DNA of 64,000 nt from assembly GCF_047495875.1 (NCBI RefSeq), contig NC_092459.1, positions 21,995,795 to 22,059,794 of the forward strand. Reading direction: 5' to 3'. Below the pieces are notes generated by a model. It was not told where the DNA came from and did not search any database. It saw nothing but the letters and a program-made list of their open reading frames with translations. Shown here piece by piece: positions 22,101 through 37,100 of this stretch. Source of the DNA: Pithys albifrons albifrons. Taxonomy: Eukaryota > Chordata > Aves > Passeriformes > Thamnophilidae. Every line of letters starts with the position of its first letter. Position 1 is the stretch's first letter. A program made the translations under genes and the position numbers.

Positions 22101-25100
22101 GCAGGCAGTGGTAGAGAAATGAGCTTCAGCTGCAGGAAGAACTTTAAACAAATGTCTTAGTCAAGTTTTTGGGGTTTTTTTTTCCTTACAGGCATCTTGC
22201 TGCTCTTGTCATTGTAGTGGCTTGTCACTGATACTCAGAGTTTGTTTTCTGTTGTTTTACTATAGATTCCATAAATTTCAGTATATTTCACAATGAGAAT
22301 TCATTTGCATATTTTAAGTTTTCCTCTTAAACTGGCTGTTTTAACTTCCTGTGTAGAGCCCTATTTTGTCAAAGGTCTTATTTAATGTCTTATTTGTTTA
22401 ACCTGTCTCACAGCAGTACTGTAAATAAAACCAGCTGCCAAACTCTCATGCTAGCTTTTTATTTTATTTTCCAGTACATTTCTTGTTTAGTTTCACATCT
22501 GTATTGTGAGATTGCCCCTATTATCCCATAGCTTTCACAAAGTACCTATTTTACTCAAAGCACTGGTCTTTTGTGCTTTTGTGAATATTAAACAAATCAG
22601 AACTGCTGGTTTTCTTTACAATGAGAAGATAGTGATGAAATTCTAAGTTGTTCTACAAAGCACACAACTGTTCAATACTGAAGCTTTGGTTCTATGCTTT
22701 GACATTGACAGTGAGTGTGTTTATTCAGGTATGATGCCAGAGTACTGATGCATGGAAGCCTCCAAGTCATACATAACTAATCTGTGTTGGATGTAGGTGT
22801 TCAAAATGCAAAACCCACTTTCACTGAATTAACTGGGAAGTGCAACCAGTACCAGTAGTTTTAAAATAATTTTTATCATCAAAAGAGGAGTATGTCTAAT
22901 TTATTTTTTTAATGGGTCACCATGACAGTTGTGCTTTGTGAATGTACTGCAAGGCCTTGTGCAGACTCCCTAATCACATTTGGCTGCTCTCTACTAGGCA
23001 GAAGCTGAAGAAGATTGTCACACTGATTTGGTAAGAACCGATGACAATGACAGATCTGGTGAAGCAAATCTTCAGGTATGTCTCTCATACTAGTATTTTT
23101 TTAACAAACATGGTATTGCTGTGGTTTAAGCTGCATCACTTACCCTCAGTTACCACACATTTGTTGATCTGGCAAAGCTTAATCTGTCTGTCTGTCCAAA
23201 AGTGAGATAGAGAAATTTTGTATTGTGTTCCAGGTGTCAAGTTCAATCCTTAGTTATCTGTGTAGATGAAAAGAAAGTTTATGATAGATTCGGAATTTCT
23301 GTGAAGAGCTATGGAAATTGGACAGCAGTTTCTGTATGGATCAAATTCCAGTTTGAGTTGTCACTCTCTCTTAGAGCAGAAAGGTGATAAAAGCAGTCAA
23401 GTAGAAAAGCACGTTCTCTTACGATACTCATTTCTGTGTAGTTGCTCCCAGAAGTCATGATGATTGTAAGAAACATGTAAAGTGTAACTTAAAAGATGCT
23501 GAACAAATGCATGGCAGGACTTACAACTTGTCTTCTCTCACAGAGCATAGTCATTACCTTTAAGAGAAAGGAGTAAGGTCTTATTTGTATACTATATAAA
23601 TGACTGCCTTGATTATCATAAAGCTTACTATGTTTGTGTACAAATAGGTTTTCTATATTTTAATTTCAAGAATAATTGATTTCTTGCTTAAGATAACTCT
23701 TCATAAACAGGAACATCATGTCTAGAAAGAACTTTTCTATGGAATCTTAGGTCATAACCATAGTACTAATAACCCCTTCTTGAAATGCCATCATTTTTTT
23801 TGAGCTGAACAATCCAGGAAAAAACACTTATGTTATTGAATGAGACTGAACAAGTACTTGTGCACTTTTAAAAATGTATTGTGAAACAGTTGCTAACTCT
23901 CTGTGTCCAAATTCACTGAAGCCTTTTAAGACTTGGAAGTGTAAAACATAATTTTGAAATTCTTTTTTGTGTTTGTACTTTATAATTTCTCCTCAGAAGA
24001 TGTACTGTCTTGAATACATGCTATTAAGTCATAATCACTTGTTTTTTTTAGGCAGAGCTCCAGATGTTCAGAGCTCAGTGGATGTTTGAGCTTGCCCCAG
24101 GTGTGAGTTCTAGTGGGTTGGAACCTCTGCCATGCAGAGCATCTTCCAGAGGGCCTGGAGTAAAGTCTGTAGATGCCAGAGGGAAACAGGAGATCGCAAA
24201 AGAGGAAAAGGTACAGAAAAATAGATGTACAATTCTAGGATTTTATTTGTGTGTGTAACTGATGCAGTGTAACCATCCTAAAAGCTAAAGCTGAATTAAA
24301 TCTAGAGAAACGACAGAGGTCATTAACCTGTTTTCTCCACAGTGATGGCTTCCATAATCTTTCACTGGTTTTTCTAGTTTTTATGTTTGGCTTTGTGTCA
24401 CCATGTAACAATCTGCTTTCTGAAAGGCTGTAGGTAAGGGACAAGCAGCTGGAATGTGCTTGTTGATTGTGAATTTCAGTTATGGCTTGTAGCACATAAA
24501 TGTGTCTTCCTGTGGAATTATTTTATTCATCTCCTTCAAAGGGTACAGTGGGTAAGATCAAAAATAATTCTGAAGTCAAGGAACATTGCACTTGTATTTA
24601 TAAGGAATTTAAGAAATGTTCTGTGTAATTTATTGTGCAGGCAAAAGAACTTTTCCTGAAGGCAGTGGAAGAAGAACGAAATGGGGCCCTTTACGAAGGT
24701 AATATGGAAGTCTGTTGTGAACACCCTCATTGCAAAGGAATCTGACACCCTCTCATTTAAATGCAAGTCTGCATGATGTCAGTGAACTTAAACTACAGTA
24801 GTCATTTGAGAGCTCAGTTATTCAGATAAACAAACAAACATGCTATAAAAGCAATCATCATATCAAAGTTCTAAGGTTAAGGTTGAAGGGAGAGCAAAGA
24901 AAGAATTTCTACCTTTCAGACAAAGCAAAAGTATCTAGAAATCTTGTGATTTAGTGAAGTCCTGGATTGCCTCTTCAAATAGAGAGCTTCTTTATGTGAC
25001 TTCTGTAACATAAAATTAGTATAATGATTAATCAAGGCAATATACTATATTTCACATCCTTACAGCTGTCCTCATTTCACTGTGAACAGAACTACTTAAT

Positions 25101-28100
25101 CCATGGAATTCTTTGTTGCTTGGCTGAGGGGGGGATTTATGATTTTTTTTTGAGGGGTTTGTGGGTTTTTGTTTGTGTTGTGGTTGGTTGGTTTTGGTTT
25201 GGTTTTATGGGTGGTTGTATGGGGATTTTTTGTTTGTTTGTTTTTTTTAATTACTATAGCATGTTAAGATAGCTTCTTTAAGAATTCCTGAAGTGAGTAT
25301 TGAATCCGATAGTCATGTGAGGCTTGCAATAAATATTTCAGTTCTTAGCTTGCTTGCCCTCTTGCTATCAGCCCTAGTGAAAGTGGAAATTCAAAGTTTT
25401 GTTTCTCGTATTTAGTTTTCAGAGTACATAGAGTAAGAAGCCTGCCCTAACGTCCAAGTCCGCTGGGTCAGTAGTGGAGATACCAGGTTTCTGTTTCATA
25501 CAAAAAACAAAGAATATAAGTACCATCCTGTTTATCCACTAGAGGTTTTGACCACTGTGTTTGAAGTGCAGGTTCAAAGTTGAGACATGCAAGTCTGAGA
25601 GTACTATGGAAGCTCCTGAGCTCAGCCACCTGCTGAATACAAAATTTCGTCTCCACCATGGGAAACACCCTTCCCTTGCAAGGGATTTGTGGTTGTTTCA
25701 TATCTCAGATAAACTGAGAGAAATATGAGTCCTCTGTAGGTAATAAAATGAGTTGTCTCAGTTTTTAATTTACCTCATGTTTTTCCAAGGAAAATTTACT
25801 TTAGGCAAAGGTATGTTGGGTGTTGTGTGTAGGATTAAATGCACAGTAAAAAAATAGATTAGAACTAGAAATCTTGTATGTAATCTACCATTTAGGAAAT
25901 TGTGCAGTAGACTGTGAAGTTTTTTCTGTGTAAATTAAAAAAAGTGAGGAAAGCAGTCTGTTTAAACATTATGTGTATAAAATGAAAGCTGTGGCTTCAT
26001 GTACTTGAGTGCACTCCTTGTATGTTAAACAAAGTAGAGTAGTAACATTTGAAAGAGTTGCATTCACAAGGGTATTTCAGGCATCTGGATTGCGTGAATA
26101 TGAACCCATCTTTCTCAACTGAATTTGACTTGAGACTTAAAGAAACTAAACTGTTTCTACACATACATCTGGACCTTAGAGGCACAGTCCTGTGCTAGGC
26201 ACAGATATATTATTGAGCACGTTGGGTCATCTTTTTTCAGACCAGACTTTCATTTGCTAGCCTGGCTCAGATCACCAGAATCTGAGTGGCATTTCAGGCA
26301 GCTTCTGAAATCTGCTAATACCTGACATTTGTGAGACTCTTATGTGCAGCAGCTTGTTCTTGCTTAAGTACAGTCCTGGCCTTGTCTGCAAGATTAAATG
26401 CTAAAGTTGAGACTGATCTCTATTTAGCTGACTGCTGGTATTCTTCATCCTCAGCAGCCAAACAATACTACTGGTCAGTCACTGGCCCTGACATGAGCTC
26501 AAGGAAATAGGAACACTTACTAGCCCCAATCTGAGATTTCTTAAAACTCATTAGAGAAATTCTGAGCTCCACATTCACTGGTATTTTATTTGAGTTTTGA
26601 TTTTAAGGGTCCAAACTGAGGAAGAAGCACTCTCTGATCTTTTCCATGTGGGAAAACAAAGAGATGTATAAATACATGGTCTTAATACTGGTATTAAAAA
26701 AGATTGAATGTAAATGCAACAAATTCATTTAAATGAAGAAGGATTCACGGAGTTGAATCAGAAGACTTTCTGCAGTTTAAATAAGTTTGTTGGCACAGGG
26801 GGATTTTCCTGAACCTCCTTCTCTACTCAGTTTTGTAGGATCTTTGAAGTGCTAAAGGCAGAAGTACTTTCTTTGTGTTCAAGAATAGTGTGCAAAACCC
26901 AATCTGTCAGTTTTATTTTCATGCCCCATAGTCTTGTGCAAGGTTACTTTCCTCACCCTCAGTGTTTAAGTGGCTTGTTTCTGTGCCTTCTTTAGTTCCA
27001 AGGGGTTTGCCATAGTGAAATTGATCTGGTTTGTGTTTGTTGTTGAAGTTTTTAAATTACAACAATATGTTATTTATTTTTCTTACACGTGTAACACTGT
27101 GTATGTCTGAACACCTGTAGTATACCAGGAATGTCATGTACCTGTGTAATTTTTCTCTTTCGTGTTCCTTGTGGTTCCTTATGAATACACTTCCTAAAAT
27201 CTTTATGGCGTGTTGAGAAAGCTTTGTAAGTGCTGGGCAACAAACAACATCAGGACTTCGTAACATTTTAATGTAAAATTTTGTACTCCATAGATGAATT
27301 TGTAGTAGTTAAAGTAAATTTGTAAAAGCTGAAGCACATCAGAGATAGCTGTTTATTCTGAAAAATTACTTGATGTTTTTAGTTTTGTAAATAGGTGCTT
27401 AATGTTCCTCTCTTCTGTATTTAATTTAAACCTAAACAGTTTAGACTAAATAAGATTTCTTACGCAAAAGCGTTTTCCACCTTTTTAGTGCTTTTAGCTG
27501 AAGCCATCTCTCTGAAAACAGTCTTTTGATAAGCTTGTGTGGGCATCAGATATGCTTAAACATCAAACCTTTATTTTCAGCCATCAAGTTTTATCGTCTA
27601 GCCATGCAGCTTGTACCTGACATAGAGTTTAAGATCACCTACACACGGTCCCCGGATGGTGATGGAGTTGGAAAGAGGTGGTAAGTATCAAAATTTCCTA
27701 ATTAAGTGCATAGGAGTATTGAAACATGATATTTTGTTTCTGAAGCATTTCAGTACTCTGCTGTGATATGCAGTTGTAAGTCTCTTAATATCTGGAATAC
27801 TTACCTCCTCTCAGATGAACAGACTGCTTCACAGAAAGTTTGCAGATTCATTAGTCCAAGGAGGGCTTTTCTATACTGTCCTTCGAAGAGGGTTAGTTAC
27901 AGTCTTGTTTGGAGCTAGTTAATTTCAGTTGGAAGGACTACAAATAGTTACTTTGTTACTTCAAAAAAAGGCAAAAAACATCAGTCACTTTGTCAGTCAC
28001 TGGTTTTCAGATTTAGGATCATCTACAAAGGTGAAGGTGGCAAAAAGATTAATTTGTAAAAGCTTCATACTATTGAATAAGCATCTTAGTCAAGCAAGGG

Positions 28101-31100
28101 AATAATCTACTGTTCTCGTGCCGACTAACTAGATGAAAGCAATTTCAATAAGTAAAGCAATACTTTTAGAAGCTGAAATATTGTAATCTGGGTAGTCTTG
28201 TCTTTCAGCATTACAAGCATCAGAATACCCCTAGCCTCAATACACTGCATGTGTAGCCTCTTAAAGTTGACATGACTTGTGTTTGAGGACAGAATTCAGG
28301 TTAGGGCCAAAACCCCTGTTGCAGCTCACATAGCCTTGTGAAGACAAGTTTATGAACTAGAGCTTCCTGGTCCATTGCTTACTCAGCAGCCATGGATGCT
28401 CCTGATAGCTCCAAGAAATGAAGAGTTTTAAAATGTAGAATAAAAGGGAAAGTACAACCGTGTCCCTCTGGGATCACTAGTTCAGTCTTGTTGCCCCAGG
28501 GCAGTACAGCTCCAGTGCAGCAGTTGACTCAGTATAAAAGAATGTAAGATGAGCTAAGTGCTTTGTTTACATTTGTTACTTTAGTTTCCAAATGGGTTGC
28601 TGGCATGAAGTCTTTGCATTTGTGTGCTAGGAGTACTACTGGATGATACAGTACAGTCACATAAATATCTTGGTTTTCTTAAGATTATTTTCTTATTTTA
28701 GCATAATTTTCTCTACTCCATTAAGACTCTGACTTCAAAGTGGACAGGAGTGTTGTGCTGCTGGAGGATAGGAAGAATCTAGAGAGGAACTGGATCTCCA
28801 GAGGAATCTGGAGAGGCTGGATCAGTGGTCCGAGGCCAGTTGTGTGAGGTTTAACAAGATCAAGTACTGGGCCCCCTGCACTTGGATCACAACCACCCCA
28901 GGAAGCACTACAGACTGGGGACAGAGTGTTGGAAAGCTGCCCTGTGGAAAAGGACCTGGGGGTGCTGGTGGACAGTGACTGAGTCAGCAGTGTGCCCAGG
29001 TGGCCAAGAAGGCCAGTGGCATCCTGGCCTGATCAGAAACAGTGTGACCAGCAGGACCAGGGCAGTGATCATCCCCCAGTCCTCGCCACTGGTGAGGCCA
29101 CACCTTGTGTGCTGTGTCCAGTTTTGGGCCCCTCAGTACAAGAAAAATGTTGAGGTGCTGGGACATGTCCAGAGAAGGGTCTGGAGCACAAGTCTTATGA
29201 GGTGTGGCTGAGGGAGCTGGAAAAAAGGAGGCTCTGGAGAGACCTTGTGGCTCTCTATGACTGCCTGAAAGGAGGAAGTTGTAACAAGGTGGTTGGTGGT
29301 TGATCTCCCAAATAACAAGTAGTAGGATGAGAAGAAATGGCCTCAGGGTGTGTCAGGAAAGGTTTAGATTGAATATTAGTGAAATTCTGTGTCTTCACAG
29401 AAAGGATTGTCAAACACTGGAACAGGCTGCTCAGGGAAGCGTATGACTCACTGTCCCTGAAGGTATTTAAAAGATGTGTAGATTTCTTAGGGACCTGGTT
29501 TAGTGGTGGACTTGGCAGTGCTGGTTTAATGATTGGACTTGATTTTAGAGGTCTTTCCCAACCTAAATGATTCTTTGAATTTTTATTTGTTTTTTTAAAT
29601 CTTGCTGCATTGTTCCCAGCACTACGTGACAGTGAGGGAAAGCCAACCAGCATTCACAATTGTTTAAATGCAATACTTACAGAGATGTGTTTTTCAAGGG
29701 ATTCTGGTTGTGATGGTTTTGCCTTCTGAAGTACTGTCGTAGGTGCTTCATATGATCTTGATAAGTAAAAAAATTACACAATTACATTTGGAAAAAAAAT
29801 TTAGAGTGTGGCCTGTATGTAGTGGGACTCATTCATCAAAATAAAGGAAGGTATGTTCAGTGCAACATCTTGCTGTAGTCTTACTTATGATGTGCCCAAA
29901 CATAATTGTCTTTTCTATACTTCAAAACCCACTGATAGGTCTACTAATTGCTTGCTTATATTCTCAGCTCATTCTATTAAGCTTGTTTAGAGTAGAATTG
30001 AATAGTATTAAAAAGTGACTGGAAGATCTCTTAACTAGCATGTATACCAAGTAAGGGGAAAAGAAGGTATTTTGTGATGAGGTCAAGGACTTGGTGTAGT
30101 TTGTGGTTCTTTGGTGCAAACCAGCACACAGCTATTAAAGGACATTATGACATACAACTTGAATTTAGATTTTTTTAATGTGGTGAGGTTCTTTTATCTC
30201 TTAGTAGTATTTCAAGTTTACTCTTTCTGTTCTGCTGCTTTGTTCTGGCTCCTGAACTTTGTGATATTTGCCTATCTACACAATAGGTAAAAAAGTAGTT
30301 TTCTTTCATTATATCACTGTTCAGTGAATAACACAAGAGTAAAAAATAAACCTTAATTGTTTTCAGTATCTTACATTGTGACAAAGATTACAAAATAAAA
30401 CTTTTCATTAATGACACTTTATCTTCTGCATATGCCATATCTTAGACAATGTAAAAGACGAGATTTGTTTTTCATGGGGTCAAGAAATTGTTCAGTGACT
30501 TCAACAAAAAGTGAACAATGAACTCTCAAATCTAGAAAGAACCTGAAATGGGAAGTAAATGAAAAAACTCCAGTTGTTACTGTCAGAGGGATTCCAGGGA
30601 AGTATAAATGGACTTGATAATATTGCAGTAGTTGTTTTATCATATGGTAAAATAAGATTGCTTTAAAAACATACAGGACACAACTCTATTGAATGAGGGT
30701 AAGGCAGTGGATTGATGCCAGGATGGGGACGTGTTGGTACATTTTGTCCATTATAACAGTGTTGGCATTCCTCTTTTTCTAGTGTTGAGGATAACAAAGA
30801 GGATGACAAAATGGCTGATCTCCTGTCAGATTTCCAACAGCAGTTAAGTCTTCAGGAATCTTCAGTGAAACTTTGTCAGCCTGAGGTCGATGTCAGCCAG
30901 ACCCATATCTCAGGTAGGAGTTAAGATACACTGTAAGAGTTCAGAGGCAGAATTTACAGAGATGTTTTACTCTATTAAAACACATGCCTTCAACAATGAA
31001 ATGTTACCTTTAAAGAAATTCACACAGGATCTCTTTCATGATCTTGCCTTTATCACACAAGCTTTTTACATGTAGTACTACTGCTGAGTAGAATTTTCAG

Positions 31101-34100
31101 GATCAGAGTCATCCTTAAAAGTAGCAACTTCTAGGAACAGCATTGTTGAAGTAAACATTCCAATTTTCCTACCAGTTTTTCTTTGTTTGGCTTGCAAATA
31201 CTTATTAAAATTTTTAAGTGTGAGTAAGAGAATATGCATCTTTGCATTTCTTTATCTGATTCTGTAGATTTTTGCAATAAGTGTTTTCAAGTTCAGCAAG
31301 ACTATATAGCAAAGCCAGAAAGGCTTTTGAAGGTTAATAATTTGAATGCTTCAATTCTAGAACAGTTATAGTTGTAGAGAGCGTATATAAACTATGAAGT
31401 CTCTTAAAAACAGATGCCTCTAAAGCATGTTTACTTTGCATCCTGGATTATCAGTTGCTCTTGGAAATCTTGGTCTGATCTCCTCTGTCCTGCTCAAGGA
31501 AAGAAAAGAAAGTAAATGAATCCAGGTGTTTATGGACGTCACAGGAGTACAACAGTCACAGACCTCAGGAGCCCAAGGAAAAATTAGACAATACAAAGCA
31601 GTGGATTTGGCTGAATTGATATCCTGTGTTCCATTTTACATTTTATTGGCAGGACAGGGTCAGACCTCTGCTATGTAACTGACATACTGCATATATTTAC
31701 TTCCCTTCCCTAGTATATGCACAATTTTTCATAGTTGTTTTTTTTTTCTTTATACAAGTAAAATTTTAGGACCAAGATCACATTCTTCACCAGAAATACT
31801 GTAATAATGTTTCTTACAGGATGTGCCCAGTATCTGAAGCAAACTGTCTAAACAACCCCAAGTTTACTAGAAACTTAGAAACATGGATGCTAAGACAGGT
31901 AATCAAAGGCTTTGGATGAGTGATGACTATCAGAATGGGAGATAAATACCTGTTTGCAGTTTTCTAAGTCTTGGTATTTCCCATTCTCCAAGACACCAGG
32001 AGTTCACATAACAAAGATCTCATAAGTTGCCAGAGACTGGTTTGTACCTTGCAGCAATGATCAGCACAATTTTTGTTCATACTGCAACAACAATTTGATG
32101 GTTGCAAATTCTATCACTATAGCAAATTTATGAATTCTCAATAGTAAAACATAGAATTAACTCAGATTCATGAAACAAGATGTGTGTTACATGAATACAC
32201 AAACTGATACCTAGTGAGGTGTATGTACTTTTTATCATTGTATCATTATGAAATGTGAAACTGCAGTTTTCATTGAATTTTGTGGAAAAAACAGTCTCAT
32301 TGGATTTGTGGAGGGCAGCAACACCTTTTTATAAATAAAGGCATATTTTTTCACTAAAAATCAGAATTCTGTTAAGTTGCAGTCTCTACCATGGTCTTTA
32401 CAGCTAGTTATTGTGTAATGTACCTTTGTGCTTCTCAGCTATTTTTTTCCGTTGATCTCAGTGCAGTTATACTGAGTAAAATTATCGAGTCTGAAGGGCA
32501 CATGGAGATACAGATCAAGCCATAGGCTCTGGAAAGCAGCAGTAGTTTAAAATACTTGAAGTGTAATTCCTGATGGTATAAGATCGGTAAATAAAATTAA
32601 TACCCAAGTGAATAATAGAGAAAACTTAGGAAGGCAGAAAGTTATTAGAAAGAATTTTGGCTTTATTTCCCAGAGCTTTCTCACTGAACTCTTAATGGTA
32701 GGGAAACTATCATAGGATCAAAGCACCAAACTTAATGGTGCTTCGATGAGGATTTTGTATTACATTAGAGAAAGTCTTTCTATACAGCAGTGCTATGTGA
32801 TACCATTTCGATCATTGGACCCATACCACAAAATATAACAGTGATATCTTTTCCATTTTTTACTGAATAGTTTGTTCTTAGGACCTCATATCAAATACTG
32901 AACCTGACCTGAGTTTATTTAGCTTTTCAGGCAAAAGTATGCTTTGAGGTAATGTTCCACACTTGGTCAGTTTGAAGAAAATACTGCTTCATGGGCACTG
33001 TGCAATGCATATGTTGAAATTTTGGCATCACACCTTATAGGTGTGGATATTTGTAGTCTAAACCAATGTTTTATCTAATCTTCTTACCATAATGCAATCT
33101 CAGCTCTTGAGTTTTGCTCCTTTTTTATGTGACTTTTTTCTAATATATAGTGACTTTTAAAATTAAAGGTTTTTTTCTTTGTTCTGTGGTATCTGGCTAC
33201 GATGTGAAAAAGTGGGGATTTTTTATGTAAAGTCAAAAGCCAGACCTGGAATTACAGATAACCTATTGATTTATGGGTTGCCATCTAACAAGGATTTCTT
33301 TTCTCTTTGCAGCACTGCCTATGGAAGTACTAATGTACATTTTCCGATGGGTGGTTTCAAGTGACCTGGATCTAAGATCGTTGGAGCAATTATCTCTTGT
33401 TTGTCGAGGATTTTACATTTGTGCCAGGTATTGCAGATAATGTATCTGAGTGAAGCATCTCTTTGCACTAAGTATGTCCTGCTTTTCCTTGCCATGGACA
33501 TTTTCATGTTATGTTCCTCCCAGTGCTAATGAGCCTTTGAATACACTAGTAAATGGTATGTTAGATAGATGACTGCACTGTAATAAAAAATGCAGCAGAA
33601 TGTCTTGCTGGTTCTACTTTGTTTGCAAGTATGTGGTCTGTTGTGTTGTCATCCTCATATGGCCACACAGGGAAGTGCCAGGAGCTGCAGTGTTGTGGTT
33701 CTGCCCTTTGCTGAAAGTGGCATTGTGTCCTTGGATTTCATTGGAAAGAGGAAATGGCTTTCAGACACTTCAGGATTAATAAATTAGTCCATGATTTTCA
33801 ACTGGGAGCTATTTTTGTTCAAGAAAGTTTCTTTCAGTTGCATCCAAACTAAATAATGGAGTGTGTTTCTTTGATACATAAAAGCTAAACAAGGTTTGTA
33901 GGAAAGTTACAGGGTTTGCATTTTTCTCATTTTCTCTAGAGATCCTGAAATCTGGCATCAAGTCTGTTTGAAAATATGGGGCAGGAGCTGCAATAAACTT
34001 GTTCCATATGCCTCCTGGAGAGAAATGTTTTTGGAGAGACCTCGTGTTCGCTTTGATGGTAAGCTGTACTTTTGGAAACAGTCGTATGTAACTGTGACAG

Positions 34101-37100
34101 AAGCAATCGGGTGGGTTTGATGCATTGTTAGACCTAAGCTGAATTTGTGCATTTGAATTTGTGGAATATCTGCAAAGAGAAAGGAAGGGTGCAAGGGATG
34201 AAAATAAAAACTTTGGTGTTTTTAAGTAACAAAAGTATACTCAAAATTTTTAGATTATTGCTTTTTTACCTTAAATATTTTGTTCCTAATTTTTATTCAT
34301 TAGCTTGGGTTGAGCTGGCAAAATGCCAACTGCCCAATACAGAATCAGTCTCCCTCCCCTTCCCAGCTGAGAAAAGGGAGAAAGAGAAAAAACCCTCAAA
34401 CTAGATTTAAACTTAAACTAACTAGAGATATATATTTATACTGAAAAGAGAAAATTAAAAGCAAACTACAATATAACACACACATACACAAGTTAGATAT
34501 AACAATTTTCTACCTTCCACTGAAAACAGATTCCATCCCTCTAGATCTATAAGCACCCCGAAAGACACCCAGCAGGAAACAGAAAGTATAACAACAAAAT
34601 GTTTCTACTTCCCCGAAACTAAAACATTCATATACTCATATTTTCCATTTCTACAGGTGTCTATGTCAGCAAGACAAAATACATACGTCAAGGAGAACAG
34701 TCTCTTGATGGTTTCTATAGAGCGTGGCACCAAGTGGAATATTACAGGTAGAGCTGTAGTACAATGAGTGAGTGAAATGTTTCTCTCTCTTAAGTTCTTT
34801 AAATCCAGCCTTTGAGATCACAGACATTAATGATTCCGTAAAACTGAATGGAACTGCTACAGTGTATAAAGCTATGTATACTTTTTGACAATAGATCTTA
34901 AGAAATAGGATTTATTATGACAATTAGAAATGAGCTTAGAAACACATTTCATCCTCAGTTATCCCATATCATGTGGATGAAGCTTAAACAGTAACAGCAG
35001 TAATACTCAGCTATAGAATTCTTTCCCCAAACCACTTCTGCTTTGCATTTCTGATATAATACATGACACAGAATACACATGATTATGCACGGAATAGCTA
35101 ATTTGTAGCCAGTTGTAAAAATCAAGAGACTGGATTTTCTCAGCTTGTAAATGCTTTGCCATTTGTTTCCTCAGCCTGTTTTTCTGCTGTTGTTCATCTT
35201 GCTATTCCCAGCATTTATTGTTCCATTCTACTGTCTGTTCTGAGGCAGGAAGCTTTTCATAGAAATCATTGACTCTCATGGCTATTCTATAGCCTCACAA
35301 ACATTAGCACCATATCTGAGTACTGTAAAAACTGATCAGATCCCAGAACCTGGAAAAGTTCATATGCCATTGTCCATTCTGTACTGGTACTGTAACCAAG
35401 ATTTTGTTGCATTGGTCTCAGTCAGTGCTAGGAATGGAGAAACTTAGAGGTCAGTTTTGATTCCAGGGTAGCTGCCTTGCTTTGATAGAGGTGACAAAAC
35501 TTCTCAACTTCTGCCCTCTTTCGTAACTTTTCATAACTTGATCTTTTAATCTTCAAAACTCTCCTTTGATTTCTGATCTCTTTTTTCTGTTATGTGTGAA
35601 GAAGCATGGTTTTGAGTGCTGTTATCAATTCAGGTAACATCCTGTGATTTTAAAAACAAACAAACAAAAACAATAGAAAAATTAGATGTTTTCTAGGTTT
35701 GTCTTGTGTAATTATGTTTTTGCAGGTATTTGAGATTCTTTCCAGATGGTCAAGTGATGATGCTAACAACTCCTGAAGATCCTCAATCGATAGTTCCTCG
35801 CTTACGGACTAAAAACACAAGGTTACTGAAATAAAATATTTGCCCCCACAGTTTTCATTTTGCTTTTACCTAGCAATTTCGATTTACTTTCATCTCAGAT
35901 TCTATATCCTAGCTTAGCAAAACAAGAGTAAAAACACAGTGCCTTTTATAGTGTGTTACAGGTGTTTATATTTTCTTGTAAAAACTCCCCAAAATGTTGA
36001 TTTTTATGCAAAGATATTTTGCATTTTAGTGGCTTGATTCAATTTCCTTTGTGGGTTATATGATTTTAAATTTTTAAGGGAAGTAGATGGAAGACTACAT
36101 GCTATTAACTTGGTGGCTTTAGAATTCTTCTAAAGACACTGTCATGTTATTGACTGCCTTCTCACTTCCTTGGCTGAAGGAAAGTGAAGATTTTGGTGAG
36201 ATATTACTAAATTATTTCTTCTTAATGTTTGCACATAAAACCATAGAAAATTATTTGCATCTTCAGAACAGAACTGTTTGTCAGAAATCTGAAAATATTT
36301 AGCAGTCAGCTAAGTAGAACTATCTAACTTATCTTCATTGCCCTATTTAGGAGAGTTAGAAGCAACTTAACAAAATGTTTTCAGCATTTAGTATCATCAA
36401 TGAGCCTGGCACTTTACTAAATAGAAATAAGAGATAGTTTCCTTAATTATGATATGCTGTCAGTCTTCATTTCATTGCTGGTGTTTGTATTACAAGTACA
36501 TCGCTCTTCTGAGACACAGAGTAGTTTTACATCCTTGACATTATCCTCCTTTTAACCTTCCAGAACGGATGCAATCTTGCTTGGTCATTATCGCCTTTCC
36601 CAGGAAACAGACAATCAAACCAAAGTATTTGCTGTAATAATGAAGAAAAAGGAAGAGGTAGGTAGAAGAATGAAGTAGAGGATAAATGAGTCAGGGAGGG
36701 TTTTTTTTAATAAGTTTTTTCTCAAACTGAACATTTTTTTCTCAAGCTGAATATTTTATAGGACCCAAAGGTTGCACTACACCAAAGGATTAAAAATTAT
36801 TTTAATTTTTTAAATGGTTTGAAAATAAAATGTAAATAAGTATGGTGCTGTCTCTTACATTTTTCCCCCAAATCTGTAATAATCTTTTATTAAGGCGAAT
36901 AGATACCTTGTTCACCTTTGAACAATGGTTCTCCCCCTTAGGCTTAATTGCCATGTGTGGTACTACTAGGTGTCAGGGTTGTTAAAAGGAAGGAAGGATG
37001 AAGGAGGTCATTTTCTGAGATCCAGTTTGACTGTATGTGGTTAGGTTCCAGAACATTAAATAAAACCAGATAAGCCATATTTGTTAATTGAATTCTGAAT

